A DNA stretch of 64,000 bases from Otis tarda (GCA_026413225.1 CM048553.1:46850001-46914000), one strand, 5' to 3'; counted from the first letter of the stretch, positions 48,716-61,872 are shown. Notes: generated by a model not told the origin, from the sequence alone. Made by a program: numbers and translations.

Positions 48716-51700
48716 CTGTGTCAGAAAGAGCTGAATGAAGATAGATTCCTTAATCCTGCCACAGCAGCAAGCCAGGCTGACAGCAGGAGCTCTCAGCACT
48801 GGTTTTGCTATAGCCATCCTTTTAACAGTAGTCTCTTTGAAAAGAGCTATCACACAGGAGCTACTGCAGCAAAATCATCCTGGCAGGATTGAGATGTTTA
48901 GGCTGGAAATTTGGAATGCTTGCTTCTCCCTGAGGCCATTAGGGATAAGACTGAGCTTTAGAAACAAATCCTCTATGCTGCTGCTAAGAACTATTTTAGG
49001 CTGAGTGCCAGCTGATTGAAGTTTTATAGCTTAAAGGCATATGAACCATTATTTCAGGCTATCTGAGGTGAAACAGCATCTACTGGGTGTTATAAAATTA
49101 TCTTAAAAGGTGTGCTTAGAAGCTACAGCTAAGTCTCCTTTACTCACATAAAAGCCAAAGGAAAGTCCTGGGAAACTCCAGCTCCACCACACACTTGGAT
49201 TGCGCAGTCAATCACTTTAAGCACAACTCGAGGGACCACCACTTTGGTCATGGCTACCTGTAGTTCAAAGAGAGCTCACCTTTATCAGTAACAGTTTCAT
49301 AAGCAAGTGAAAATGTTTATCTAACAGTTCTACTGAAGACTGGGATCTCATAGCACATTCAGGATTTTTGGATCAGATGACAGCTGTTCCTGTTGCCTGG
49401 GTAAGGTAAAACTCTTCCCAGTCACCCAAAACTGTCTTGTTTTGAGAAGTGAGCGATAGAATCATAGAATGGTTAGAGTTGGAAGGGAACTTCAAAGGTC
49501 GTCTAGTCCAACCCCCCTGCAAGGAGCAGGGACATCTCCGACTAGATCAGGTTACTCAGAGCCCCATCCAACCTGGCCTTGATACTTGAACTTCTTTAAT
49601 TTTTAAATGCTTTATCAGCGTGATCTTAAAAGTTTTTAACTGAGAACGCTTTCCAGTCTCATGACAATCAGAAGCACATGTTAAGGCCATCTATTTTCAA
49701 CATGAAGTCATGCTCTAGAATTAGAAGGATAACTTCTAGCAATATCTTTTAGCTTATATTTCAAGCAGTTGAAATGGCACAGGTATTGCACCCCCAAGTC
49801 CTAGCCTAAGGCTGACAAAGAAAAACTTACCTCTTTTCTTGCTTTTCTATTGCCCAACATGTCAATCGCGTTGGCTGTTTTTAGCGTAAGCAGTCGAGCC
49901 TGTTCTATGCTAAGGCGGCATTCGGCAATCCAGTGGGCAACAACTTCCTGCAGAAACCAAAGCCAACAAGCAGCAAGTCAGTTAATGCCTCCTAGCAAGT
50001 CTGGGTAAACTGGCCCTAAGGAAGATGCCCCTACTCCTCAGCACGTGCGTATTCAGTCATTTAGAGCCTCCCTTGTACAAATTAATGCTAGTTTGATGCA
50101 TGTGCTCTGAGATGAGGAAAAAAAAGGAAAGAAAACACTTGATGACAGAAGTACTAAAGACAGAGCAGTTCTTTTCCTGGCATAAAAGAGGAAAAGGGGA
50201 AAAAAGGCACACTCTCATTTTCTAGTTGCACCCACTGCCTGCTAGCTGTTTTCCTGAAGCCCTTAAAGGGCTGCTTTTTACTTCCTGCTTTCCTTTACCC
50301 ACTACCAGGACTCACAACCCCTCTCTCTGTGTAACATGCCCCAGTATACAAAAGCTGAGGAGGTGAGAGAGGAGAGGAATCAGTTCTGTTTTCTTAAACT
50401 ACTGGTGGTGGTGTGTTACACACCCAGGCAAACAGCTGCAGGGTGGTGCCCACTGCATCTATTCACATAGATGATAAATCAGTAGCTCCCTTGATCCAAG
50501 CAAAATTACAGTCTTGGCAGCCCTTCCCTGCTCCTCTTAACTAAATTCCCCTCTGCAGCCAACATACCACAGTAGATAAAAAAAAATGTTCATGTGATGT
50601 TTGTCAGTGCAAAAGCTGTCTGAAGCTTGAGGCAGCCTCGGGTACACACTCCTGCCTGGAGCCTGGATGTGGCAGCCGCAAGAGGCAGAAGCAAATGTGT
50701 AGTACTCACTTCAGTGCAAAGTCTGGGGGCCCGGCTTGGCTCGTGCCAGCAAAGGTGGTCTGAACCCAGGTGGAGGTGCTCAGACACGCTCTCCTGCTGA
50801 CAGCTCCCGGAGGTGTAAATAACTGCCATGTAAGTCAGCCTGTTACTCAAGACAACCAACACCCTCACCTCTTCTTTTGCTGTCCCAGAGCTGTGAAGAA
50901 CCTGCGCTGGCTACGCAGCTGGCCCCAAGGTCTTGCTTGTGGCTTCATCAGACATTGGTTTTACTTTAATGAGCTTCTGAGAAATAGAGTGCACCTCATC
51001 CAACTCTTACTAATTCTAGGTATTGGTCATGAATGGAATTTGGCAACGACGACATGACTGGAAAATGGATACATGAGGTTACTCCCTCTGGCTCTGTATA
51101 ATTTTCTATAACCTGTGCCAGACACTAATTCAGTTTCCGCTTTCCACTGCCTTTGCTTGTTTTTTCCAATAAAGTCATCCTATCTGTTGGATAAGACTAA
51201 GGAACACTTGAAATGTGATAGGCCAACTACTAAATGCTGATGGTTCCCATAAAAATGCAGACGGTCATATTTTCTTATTCTAGCAAACTCTCTCTCACAA
51301 AACAGTATTTCAATTCCAGAGCAAGATAAGACCAAAAAATCCCAACAGGGCCTTGGTTTGGTCTGTACTTTCATAAGTAAGTGTTAATAATTGATCAGAG
51401 AAGTAAAATTTTTAGTCTAGTTTAGACACTTGAGTGTCTCCAGTAATAATGAACGGAGATGTCTAGGTGACAAATAAACAAAAATGGTAAATTCAGATTG
51501 CAACTACAGAAACATAAGCTGTATGCCTGAAAAAATACCTGTCCAAGCTGATCAGTGACAGCAGAGAAAAAACTATGGTGACAAAATTTGTATTCAAAGC
51601 CAGAAAAGGATATATAATTCATTGCAAAGAAAGAAAAAAAAAAAACCATGCAGGTTATAGTGAAAAATGTGAGTCTTGCAATGTGATTTTTTCCTTTGCC

Positions 51701-54700
51701 ACCTGTGGCATTATCAAGAGGAATTCAAGGTTAGGGCACATCTACTGCAGTGTCCATTATTGGAGTCACAAGGCTCTGTCTGGCCAAAACAAAGGGTGAT
51801 GTCTGGAGCATGTAAATTGAGAAAAAGAGGGAACGTGCTTACGTGTTGATACAGTTTCTTCCCAAAAGTCTCTCTCTGTGCTGCGCGCCGGCACATTATG
51901 TGTAAAGCGGTTTCAGCCGCACCAAGGGACCTCATGCAGTGATGAATACGGCCTGGCCCGAGCCGACCTTGAGCTATCTCAAACCCCCTGCCCTCACCTG
52001 GTTGGAAAGAAAAACAGGTACATGCAGACTCATCGATTCCTGCTTGAAATGAGCCACGGGTCTGAGCAGAAATGGCCTCTTAGCACCAGAGCTAGAAGCA
52101 AGCTTCCTAAAAGTTTAGTTTGCAGAACTGTTGCTTGTTTACTCCAACTAGATCGATATTGACACACTGTTAATAACACCTAGAGCACAAAGCACACGCC
52201 AAGATGGTTTCTGAGAGGGTTTGACTTACCTGATTTAATTTAAATGTTGTTAATCTTACATTGAGAAATACTTCTATGTGATTTGGTATGAGAATCTAGG
52301 GGAAGACTTCGAGGTTTCCAGGTGCTAGGGCTACTCAAGAGAGAAAGCTCTTTCAGCAAAATAAAAATAGCAAAGAGGAAATAGAAGAAATCAGGATTTA
52401 TAGTAAGTGAGAGAAGTAGAGCAAAGTTCTCCCTGCAGAAGGTCATAGTGCTGGCTTACTCATTCTATCTATGGTTTTCAGTTCTGCTGGGTCAGTAGGC
52501 ACCCAGGCTTGGATGGCCATGGACTACGGCTGAACGCTCTTTTTGAAAGCCTGTAAAGTCTTTCCCCAAAACCAAGAGAACTGGTTTTGGGGAAAGAACA
52601 CCACTGACAGTTCCTGCTTTGCTCTACTTCAGGGAAATGATTTTCACATCTCAGCTACAGCTGCCCTGCTTCCTTCCATCACCTTTCTGCTCTAAACAAG
52701 TTACATCCAAGCAGCAGGCAGACTGCTAAAGGAAGAGTGGGCTCCTTCTTATGTGTGTTTCAGACTCTGGCTCAACTAACCATATATGTTTACAATAACT
52801 TCTGGTGAGTAATAAAAAAACCCACAATTTTAAAAAACTCGTTTTGTTGCTGTATGTATTAAAAAAGAATTAATACTGAAACTCACCCAGTATTATATTG
52901 GAGACAGGTACTCGCACATCATTGAAGTGTATCTCAAAATGTCCTCCATGGATCTCATCTGTAGGGGTAGAGAAAACACAACAGCAGGGTAAAATGAAGG
53001 AGGAGAAAAATACAGGCATTCAGTTCCTAAAACTTTTTCTATATATGCATTTTACAGATTTGTTACATATATAATATTTATTAGTATTTCTGCAGCTTCT
53101 GGAGACTGCTAACAAATTAATACACATAAAGCTGATAAATACTATCACCTACCCAGGTACCCAAACACTGAGAGGGGTCTTATCAGCTTCAGCCCTGGAG
53201 TGTCCATGGGAACAATAATCATACTGTGCTGTTCATACCTGATCAAGACAAAATGCAGAATTTATTATTAACTTTGAGCCACCCTTCTGTCCCCTCTGTC
53301 CATTTTTTAATTTTCTATCCTCAGTTTAGCACTCCTATAAAGCCAATGTCGAGATTTACCTATACCGATTGCCGCCATCCTGCCCGCATGCATGCTTCAA
53401 CACTCCTTGAATCCCCAGTCAACGACTAAAAACGCACTACTGGCATCTAACGCACCATGACTGAAAAACCACTGCTTCTGTCACTTCTGTGCAAGTACTT
53501 CTGTATCACCCAGTCCATTTACTCCTCCCTCACCTTTATTTTTTGTTCTCAAAACAAGTTTATCATCATCATCTTGGCTTGCCTATAGTTTAGGAAAAGA
53601 ATCCTCATGTTTAAATTCCTTCAGAATATTTAAGGTCAGTTAATAGTCACACAGAACGGGAGGTGACATCCCAGGTCCCTGAATTCAGCCTCCAGTTCCG
53701 GCAAGTGCAGTATCACATAATCCCCTCCGTGAACTTCTGCTCAGCTTCCAAAAGCTCAACAGATACCACAGTCCGTACAGCTGCTGGAGAAACCAGCCTG
53801 TGTGCTCTAAGCAAGTTACTGCTTACTTCTCAATGGAACCTAGCCAAATCTAAAAACTTTCTAAATCTAAAATCAGTGGAATTTGGGCTAAATCCAACTT
53901 AGAGATAGAAATGTTCCAACTCTATATTACAAGCTGTGCAATTTTAATGAAATCAGTCATGAAGCATTTTGTTCATTACTTGCGTAAGTTTTTGTAAAGG
54001 GCAATTTTAGTTTGGTAATAAGAGTTGAACCACATATTTATTTTAAACAAGAAGAGGGAAGTATTATATTTACACATATAGGAATGGAATGAGTAGGTCT
54101 GATTAAAGATGTGCAATGTTCTCTGCTCACACAAATTTACATAACAAACATCCCATGTTTCAAACTTAACTTTCTATACCTACAGGTAACTTTGTGAAAA
54201 CTTAGTAGATAACTCCAGGTCTCTCATGTGCCACGGGTACTTACTCTGTTCAGGGAAGCTCTGAAAAGTTTTGGTTTTATTATAATTTAAGCAAGCAATT
54301 CTTGCTTACTCTTGTTAATTGTTTTATACACTATACTTATGAAAATATTGTAAGCCAGAGATAGCTGCTTGTAGAAAAACTGATGCAGACTAAAACTAAT
54401 GTGACCAAGATGAAGTTAGTGAAACCCGCAAAATTTCCTGATCCAATTCATCACACAGCTGCATGAACAGTAGAGCTAGTGCAGTGGAAGGGGGGAAGCA
54501 TAAGGATGCAAGCTGGTGACAGTGAAAAGGTTGGGAGGCTTCAGTCATCAGCAGCTGACAGCAAAACAAGAGCTTGGTCAGCAACATTTTTCTCTAACCA
54601 GACACATGCACAGGTCTAAAACTCCCCTATACTTCACAAGCACATCCAACTGGTCAAGGCAATTAATGGGTTTTTACTTAAAATTTTTGCAAGCAGTGAC

Positions 54701-54818
54701 TCCTTCAGGAAACAAAGTCTAGGTAACTCTGAATCTCCTAGGAAACCTTACCTGGACGCTGAGGAGTTTTTGGTTTTACCCATTACAATTGCAAATTTGC
54801 AATTTGGGTTCCCAGCAC
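48601..54818 (-). CDS. ACAD11: ACAD11, last seven coding exons (C-terminal about 240 residues)
   Basis: Acyl-CoA dehydrogenase family member 11, an FAD enzyme of beta-oxidation reported to handle long-chain and 4-hydroxy acids. The visible exons encode the C-terminal half of the dehydrogenase domain: middle beta domain ([28 protein letters not shown]), then the C-terminal helical domain ([49 protein letters not shown]), ending LTAKI. All seven joins keep frame (722 nt plus one base from the missing upstream exon). The exon that should precede these (containing INGKKWWSSG in human) was not found in the window, nor was the N-terminal kinase-like domain. It converges on DNAJC13 and hosts ACKR4 in its next intron. 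Confidence 0.95.
49148..49257 (-). CDS. ACAD11: ACAD11 coding exon
   Basis: The reverse strand reads [20 protein letters not shown] and [16 protein letters not shown]. The CGGxG motif is typical of the C-terminal domain of this superfamily. Donor GTGAGT. Confidence 0.95.
49456..49590 (-). mobile_element. CR1 LINE 3' end
   Basis: Starts GATAGAATCATAGAATGG and continues GAGTTGGAAGGGAACTTCAA, the reverse complement of the CR1 tail. About 135 nt, in the ACAD11 intron 49258-49830. Little diverged compared with the 23-kb copy. Confidence 0.88.
49831..49947 (-). CDS. ACAD11: ACAD11 coding exon
   Basis: The reverse strand reads [20 protein letters not shown] and ends NRKARKE. Acceptor CTGCAG, donor GTAAGT. 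Confidence 0.95.
49948..51842 (-). other. ACAD11 intron, 1.9 kb
   Basis: Contains a GC-richer stretch at about 50600-50960 inside AT-rich flanks. It encodes nothing that fits between the flanking ACAD11 exons, which join directly in frame. Confidence 0.75.
51843..51997 (-). CDS. ACAD11: ACAD11 coding exon
   Basis: The reverse strand reads [20 protein letters not shown] and ends [10 protein letters not shown]. It begins two bases into a Gly codon. Local GC is higher than in the flanking introns. Confidence 0.95.
52559..52597. repeat. Perfect 16-bp inverted repeat, 7-nt loop
   Basis: The left arm 52559-52574 (TCTTTCCCCAAAACCA) is the exact reverse complement of 52582-52597; the loop is AGAGAAC. 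It lies in the ACAD11 intron 51998-52886. No gene or known element was recognised around it. Confidence 0.9.
52887..52958 (-). CDS. ACAD11: ACAD11 coding exon
   Basis: A 72-nt exon. The reverse strand reads [20 protein letters not shown] and ends IIL plus part of Gly. Acceptor CTACAG, donor GTGAGT. Confidence 0.93.
53153..53238 (-). CDS. ACAD11: ACAD11 coding exon
   Basis: The reverse strand reads [20 protein letters not shown] and ends PLSVFGYL plus part of Asp. Donor GTAGGT. Confidence 0.94.
54752..54818 (-). CDS. ACAD11: ACAD11 coding exon (most upstream one found)
   Basis: The reverse strand reads [20 protein letters not shown] and ends ASR. It begins two bases into a Gly codon, so an upstream exon ending in G is required and must lie beyond what I could find. 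Confidence 0.93.
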
Positions 54819-56651
54819 CTGAAAAAAGTCGCAAACACAAAGAAATAGTTTTCAATATAATAAAAAACTCAATGCAGAATCAAATGAAGTTTCATACAAA
54901 CAAATCCTACTCCCTTCCTTTCGTGATAAAGGAACAAAAGCATGCAATCTGCTTCTGTGTTTATACTCTGAGTAATCAGCCTGAAACATAATACAACTTA
55001 TTGCTTAACATGTAAGAGAGAGTTGACTTGTGGGGAGTGGAACATTGAAAATCCAAACATCCAAACCCTCCAGGATCCAGCTCCATCATCTGTTCCTCTG
55101 AAAAGAGAACAAGAAGGTACTTGAAATGGAATCTAATTACTTCTGTCTCCATTACAGCTAAGCAAATAAGTGTGATACAAAAGCACAGCTCCAGGTGTCC
55201 TTCTTCTGGAATAATTTTAGTTTGCACTTTGAAGAAAGCTGAGTGGAAATTGTTACCTGAAAATAACCTGCCAGCATTTCAAGCCATTGATAACACTATT
55301 TGAGATGTGGTTTTGTAGCATAAAGCTAAGATTTTAATGTACAAGTTCTAAAGGAGATTCTACCATTACTTACATTGGCATTTTATTTCTAAGAGCCTTA
55401 ATGCTGGCTATCTTTTTCTTTAAAGGTTTCTTAGTACCAAAGCATGCTGTCATTCCTTTCAAAGTCTCACACAGACAACAAAGCTAGGGGAAAGGGGGCA
55501 GGATTATACCTGATCTACTAACAATCAGTACATTTTTTTATTGCTATCTCAATGCAGATGACAAGCCTCACAGAGATTTAATTCAAAATCTGATCTGTAC
55601 CAACTCAGTTTATTTTGAGATAAGAAACAAAGATGACCTCTTAACTTCTCCGGCAGCTGTTATCACAAGGTTTGGGAGCCTCTGGTCTAGACAGTACAAC
55701 CATCCAGCTCTGAGCTGAGCTGCTTCCTCCTAAGAACATCCACCGTGATGGCTGGGAAGTGGATTATTTTGTTCTGATAAACACTGCCTGTTTTGGGGCC
55801 CAAACTGCTGGCTGTTTACTTTCCTCTTTAGCAATAAGCTATTCATCCATTTTTTTTCAAAGTGGGGTTTTATTTGTGGCCCATGAGCTGTACAATGCTA
55901 ATGAGCTAAAATATCTAAGTGAAAACGTGGGGTGTGGGGGAATAAATCAGCTTGGTGGAAAAAAAAAGGTAGATCTCAAACAGTTGTCTCATCTGGGCAA
56001 CTACAACAAGCGGGTGACCAACCCCAAAATAACACAACGTGTGCTTTGCAATGTAGTACCCTGCAAAGAGAAACGCTATTCTCTTAAGGGTTATTTGACT
56101 CTTCTCCTTTTCCATAGAATGTAAAGAATTGTACAAGTGGTATTTTCTAAACCACATTTATCTTGAAGTGAGGTTTACAACAAAAGACATATTGACTTTC
56201 TGGAACCTCTACAAAAACTGTTTTGTAAACAATCCTGAGGTCGCATCCCTGCTTCAAAAAAAGGCAAATTTCACCATGTAGCATGAAAATAAATCAGAAG
56301 AAGCTTTCATATTAAACTTAGTGAGGAGTTCACTGAGAACTAGACATCTGGTTAGATGCTCTAAATGATTAGTACAAATTTCTGGAAGGCAAATATCTCC
56401 ATTTCATACGTACTTTCCCCCATCTGAACACAGCAAAGGAAGACAGATTCCTGGCCTTTGCACCCCTTAGAGTCTGAAGTTCTGAAAACCCCAAATAAAT
56501 TTTATGCAACTTTGACGCATAAATGCCAGAAGTAAGTTCTGTTCTAATGCAAGACTCTGAAAGACTCCAGCACTTTGGAAGACATACAGACTGTCTGGAT
56601 GGAATAAATCCTTCATTTCTAAACAGCATTTTAGCATTACTTACAGAATTC

Positions 56652-56669
56652 AAAAAAAAAAAAAAAAAA
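56652..56669. repeat. Poly(A) run
   Basis: About 18 A in the large ACAD11 intron. No retroposed gene was recognised upstream of it. Confidence 0.85.
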
Positions 56670-59445
56670 GCTGCTGGAGGATGTGGGGGGAAAAGTCAGA
56701 GAAGCCTGTCATTTTGGCAGGAGTTAGAAGTAGTTTTGCAAAAAAACTCACAATTGAACAAATAGAAATAACAGAGATTTTTAGAAGGTCAGTTTTAAGC
56801 ATATTTCCATATTGGTAAGCTTCTTAATAAGCTTTTTCATACATATGTCTGCACAATCTGTCCAAAACTTTTAAACCACAATGCTATCACATTGGGAAAC
56901 ATCGTAAATTTAACTAATGTATTATATTTTTTAACTCTTCATGGCACTCACATAGGCAAAGACAATAGTATTTTAAAATGTGCTTAGAGGGTTGATCACA
57001 ATTCTGTTAGAAGACTAATCTTTGCTGGCAGGGGTGTAACATGCCCAAGATTACTGATCTTCACACAATCAACTTATACAGGTTCTTTCTGGTGGAGAGA
57101 AGAAGCTGCCACATCATCTGGTTTCAGAAGCCGATAGCACTTGATTTTTGCAATCTAGTTATCTATTTTCCAGTGCCCAGTCTTCAAATGACTAAATGAC
57201 TAAGGCAGGAAAATCTACCACTTGAATGCCCAGAATACGTATGACTCTTGCCATGTTGACTGCTGCACCAGTGGGTTACCTCTATCTGCTAAAGATCAGG
57301 GGTTGGTGGTGGCATTACAGACTTGGCAGCTTCTAGAGAGGCACTGATAAACATATGTTCTGGACTCTAATACAAGAAGAAACTGGACTGAGTAGGGTGG
57401 ATGGCAGCATGGTATTAATTGTTTGAATATGGGGATCTTCTAATAGAGAAAAGGAGAACCTCCAAGAGCCTGGAGTAATTTCTATCCACTAGTGTAGTGT
57501 ATTCCATAGTTTTTTCTCATCTTCTCCAGACAACACAGCTGAGTATCTGCTACACATATGGTAAAGATTACAACATAGCTGCGAGCTACAACAGTAAAGA
57601 CAGAGACAACTCTGGGGTTTTGCAGCTAATCAATAAGTGCTGTGCAGTCCTGCCACTAAACATGGCTGCCAGCCGTTCCCAGCTAGAGCTCACAGCCTCA
57701 GGTGGTGCCAGTGAGAGCAGCTGCTGAGTTTAGGAATGTCTTTTTCCTCACCTTCCTGACACTTTTACACAGCCACAAGCACCTCTTAGTTACACAGTTT
57801 TATTGTCACTTTCCATTCACTCTTACTTCTTAAACACTTTTTTTTTTGTTGTTATTTTTGAGCCTATAGGGCCATACTGAAACGCAGTATTATACGACAG
57901 TATTATTTCTGTACCCTGACTGGAAGGTTCTGTCCTCCCTGCACCCTGCAAAGTTATGAGGGGCTGAGGCACTGTAATGAAAGGCACAGGATTTACATGC
58001 CTTCCTACAGTCTGCCCACAGGACCTCTTTGGCACTGGTAACACAACCAGCTTTTCTGCAGGCAACACAGAGAGATGTCCCTAGGAGCTTTCTCAGTTTT
58101 AGCCTGACTTGAGAGAAGTAGACATGCTGCAAGCAACCCAAATGTTTTATCTGCCACTGTGAAAAACAGCAGTGAAGTACTGTGATAACTCAAGACATTG
58201 CAAAAATACGCACAAATATTGCGGCACACTTTCTCTAGACTCCAATTCCTCTCCCAACCCATTTTTCTTTCTTATTGTGAATGCAAATGAAGCTAGAAGC
58301 ATGTGGAAAACATCTGCCTGTTAACATTCTTAGCTGCCCATTTTGAAGAACGTTTCCTTTCACATATTCCAAAACAGTTGAAGCACAGACAGACGGCTAA
58401 TCCAGCTGTGGCAGGTGCATCAATTTAGCTAGTGTGCCAAAAAGCAAAACTTGACCTCTGGTCTGCTCAAAATCTCTGCTGTTTGGCATCAATACCGCAT
58501 TTACTGAAACTCATTAGACTGCTACAGGATACAGGATAATTCAAACAAAATAAAAGCTCTGGAAGATCATGGAAAGCTCCTGACACTCTGCACAAAGAAT
58601 TCTTGCACAAGAGACCAATTTGAAGCTGTAGAGATTGTGAAAATTTAAGCAAGATCCAATCACTTTAGGAATTCTTAGCACAGGTTAAGTCCATGCTGCA
58701 GTGTGGAAATACTAACGTCCGCATGTAAACTGCAAACCACCTCCATCTTCCCTTTCCTGTAAAAGTTTTGACTCTTTATAACACAGACAGCAAACTGCAA
58801 GTGGAAGAAACCTCATGGATGGAATAGCATCTTTCTATTTTTCTTCTACAGTATCTGCCTGGCTTGCAGTTTCTGTAGAAATACTATAAAACACTAACTT
58901 GATTATGAGTCTGACTGGTAACATTCAAGTCCCTGAGAACTCTCCCACGGGGAGCAGGACTATCTTTTTATACTCCGGTTGACAATTTACCACTTGCTTC
59001 ACATGTTTTCCCTGTTATCTTCCTGGATTTGTGCAATATAACATACTGAAAGAGCAACCTCCCCCAGCTCACAAAAAGCAAACTAATCTTCCTATTGTAT
59101 CCACTAAAAAGTTACTTAAAAAGGGGATATAAGGATCCCTTAAAACCTTATAAAAGCAGCCATTAAAAGCACAGTAGTGCCCCAAGAAAAGAATATTGTG
59201 ACTCCCTACAGGTAACACTGCCCTAGAGAGACCTCCCTCTCTTTCTCTCCTTTCCAGCTTTTAAATGCCTTTTGATGATGCAAAGAAACATTTGGACTTT
59301 CAGGAATAAAAAAAAACAAACACCACTGCAGTGAAATAGCAAGAGAGCCTTAGCCTTCCAAAGAACACTCACATTCCAGTTGGAACAGGGAGGAGTGTAG
59401 GAAATGTATATGTTCAGTATAAGAAGAGTTTCCAGGAAAGCAGGA

Positions 59446-59475
59446 TTTTTTTTTTTTGTATTTTTTTTTTTTTTT
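59446..59475. repeat. Interrupted poly(T) run
   Basis: Two T runs separated by GTA in the large ACAD11 intron. Confidence 0.85.
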
Positions 59476-59994
59476 CAAGTGGCAAGTCAAAATGAAAGTG
59501 CAACTGAGTTCCAGATGAGGGTGTGGTGCTTGAAGACAAAATGTAATGTGTCAGACCAATCCAGATCATTTCACTGAAGCACATCTCAATCGCAGTACCT
59601 GCTACTAGCCTGCTGACAAAGGTTAGTTTTGTTTTAATACTTACTACTCTGTATATTAAGTGTGATATACTTACTTACATAGAGAAGAGCTAGAATTTAC
59701 CCTTAGTTAAGTTGGCTTTACAGAGAGACATCATTTCACTAAGGCACTTGCTCATTTCTAGTCTTAAAATCAGATTTTTTCAGTGGAAGAATAGAATACT
59801 GCTTAATTAATGAAAGAAAAAAAAATCTGTCTGTTTAAACTGGGGATATTAACTTCATTCAACACATATTCATGCAATCCCATGTCAAGTTTAAACACAC
59901 AGAAACACAGAATCTGTATCCAAATGAAAGGTTGCAATAATTCTGCAAGAAAATATGCAAAGCTATCTATTAATAGATCTATTAATATATCTCC

Positions 59995-60290
59995 TAGAAA
60001 ATAGTTCTTGGAAAAAAAACAGCTGAGGTTCTGAACTGTTTGGGTACTTGTGGGCAATTTTGCATGTGCTAAGATTCTTTTCTATGCATAACATCCTGAG
60101 AAGTCTCCAGCTGCAAGACGCAGTGTACCCACAGCAATTTGAATCTGTAAGAAATTTCATGTGGCCATAAGGTGACTCGCTGTGTGGGATGGAGATGAAA
60201 CTAAGCTTGTTCCACCGTTGTTCAGCAACTGACTCCCATGGGACTGCTCTGCTTTATGTAATGGGCATGTATACGTGCACCTGAGAAACA
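59995..60290. repeat. Direct-repeat copy A of a diverged duplication
   Basis: Aligns by eye over its whole length with 61605-61872. Shared blocks include GTTTGGGTACTTGTGGG, CATAACATCCTGAGAAGTCT and GTGTACCCACAGCAATTTGA. Same orientation, about 1.6 kb apart, in the ACAD11 intron upstream of ACKR4. Family not recognised. Confidence 0.85.
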
Positions 60291-61604
60291 ACATTAACAG
60301 GAATGACAAATACAAATAAGTATGCTAGCCAAAACACAACTGTGTTTTTAAGGGAGAAATATCAACTGTTGCATTTTAGATAACTTTGTTTCTGTCAAGA
60401 ACACAGGTCAGTCAAAGGCTTATCAGGCAGCAGAGCACCTTCCGTGTCACAGCCAAACTGTTTTGTGATACAGGCTTCTGGAAGTTTGTACTGAAATGTT
60501 TATTGGTTTGCTTTTAAGCAAATTTGCCAGTGATCCAATTTGACTAAGCATTCCTAGATGGGTTCTATAACAAGCGTTTTAGTTCACAACCAAATCTTTT
60601 CAGGTTAACTTTTAATTTTCTTCTAATCTTGACTAAGTGAATTAAACTCTCCTTGCAGCAGTTTCGACTAAAATAAGATACATTTGCTGCTTATGTCTGA
60701 ATCTCTCCTCAAAGTACTATAAAGCTGCAAGAGATTACCCTTGCTGAAAAAAAAACCCGCTAACACAGCTTGTTAGGCACAGAAGAGACATCCCTTGCTG
60801 AATTAATAAATAGAATTATTGTATCTTTCCATTCTGCATGCTTCACTTAAGGAACAGTAAATGACAGATTACAAAATTTATAATAAGACTAAACATTGTT
60901 TAAAGTTTAACAGGAAGTGTTTTGAACTGTTAACAAAATAATCCAACAAAGTCATTAATGATGAAGCCAAACCAAACAGTTAATTTCTAACTAACACACG
61001 TTTTAAAAATGTAGATAGCAGATTCACTGAAAAAAAAAAATCAAACAAAAATAGAAATTATTACTGTCTTTCTATTTAATTGGTCTGCATCCCTGAATAT
61101 GAGATCAACCAGTAACTTATTTTTCCTGGTAGACAGAAGACATTAAAAAAATTTTAAGAGATATTGTTTATAGCACAGGTTCCATAACCCTTCATTTAAA
61201 CCTTTGTCTGAGAACCAGAAATGTTATTTGGAGTTTTTTTCAAGCTTGAAAAAGCTCCGGGGAAGTATATCAGATAAGAACCTGCTTTCAATAACATTGG
61301 CCTCAAATTCTGAAACACTCCAGACAATGAGAAAAGGGGATGTGTTTTTCATTCTCAGCTACTTTTTGCTACTGCTATTAAGGTATCTTAATCCCATTTA
61401 TTTCAAGAAAACAGGGCACTGCAGGCTGTAGTTTATAACAGAAAGAATTTCAGCAAATTAGTCAATGAACACAATTATAGGAAAAGAAGAAAATACTGCA
61501 GGATATGACTTGCTTAAGAAACAGTCTGAAGACAGGAGCACTCAAACTTCAACCCTAAGCTGGCAGTGAAAATACAGCCTTAGTGTTTACGGAGTAAATT
61601 TGTC

Positions 61605-61872
61605 ATAAGATAGTACTTGAAAAAAATAGCAGAGCTTCTGAGCTGTTTGGGTACTTGTGGGTATTTTTGTATGTGATAAGATTCCTTTCTGTCATAACAT
61701 CCTGAGAAGTCTCCAGCTGTAAGATGCAGTGTACCCACAGCAATTTGATTCTGTAAGAAATTCCATGTGGGCATGGCTCACTCTGTGGGGTGGAGACTAA
61801 ACTAAGCTGTTCAGCAACTGTCTCCACTGCTGTGCCTGATGTAACAGCATGTATATGTGTGCCTGAGAAACA
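61605..61872. repeat. Direct-repeat copy B of a diverged duplication
   Basis: Partner of 59995-60290. Differences are scattered substitutions and small indels, and copy B lacks some of the bases of copy A in its 3' third. It ends about 540 nt before the ACKR4 start codon. Confidence 0.85.

Noticed and set aside
54976-55227. Minus-strand open frame reading EEQMMELDPGGF with an AG before it, resembling an extra ACAD11 exon
   Set aside because: It does not match the ACAD11 segment expected before GAGNPNCK (human INGKKWWSSG), and the Gly phase does not fit.
61580-61827. Minus-strand open frames across duplication copy B
   Set aside because: The matching frame in copy A reads differently, so the duplication does not preserve a protein.
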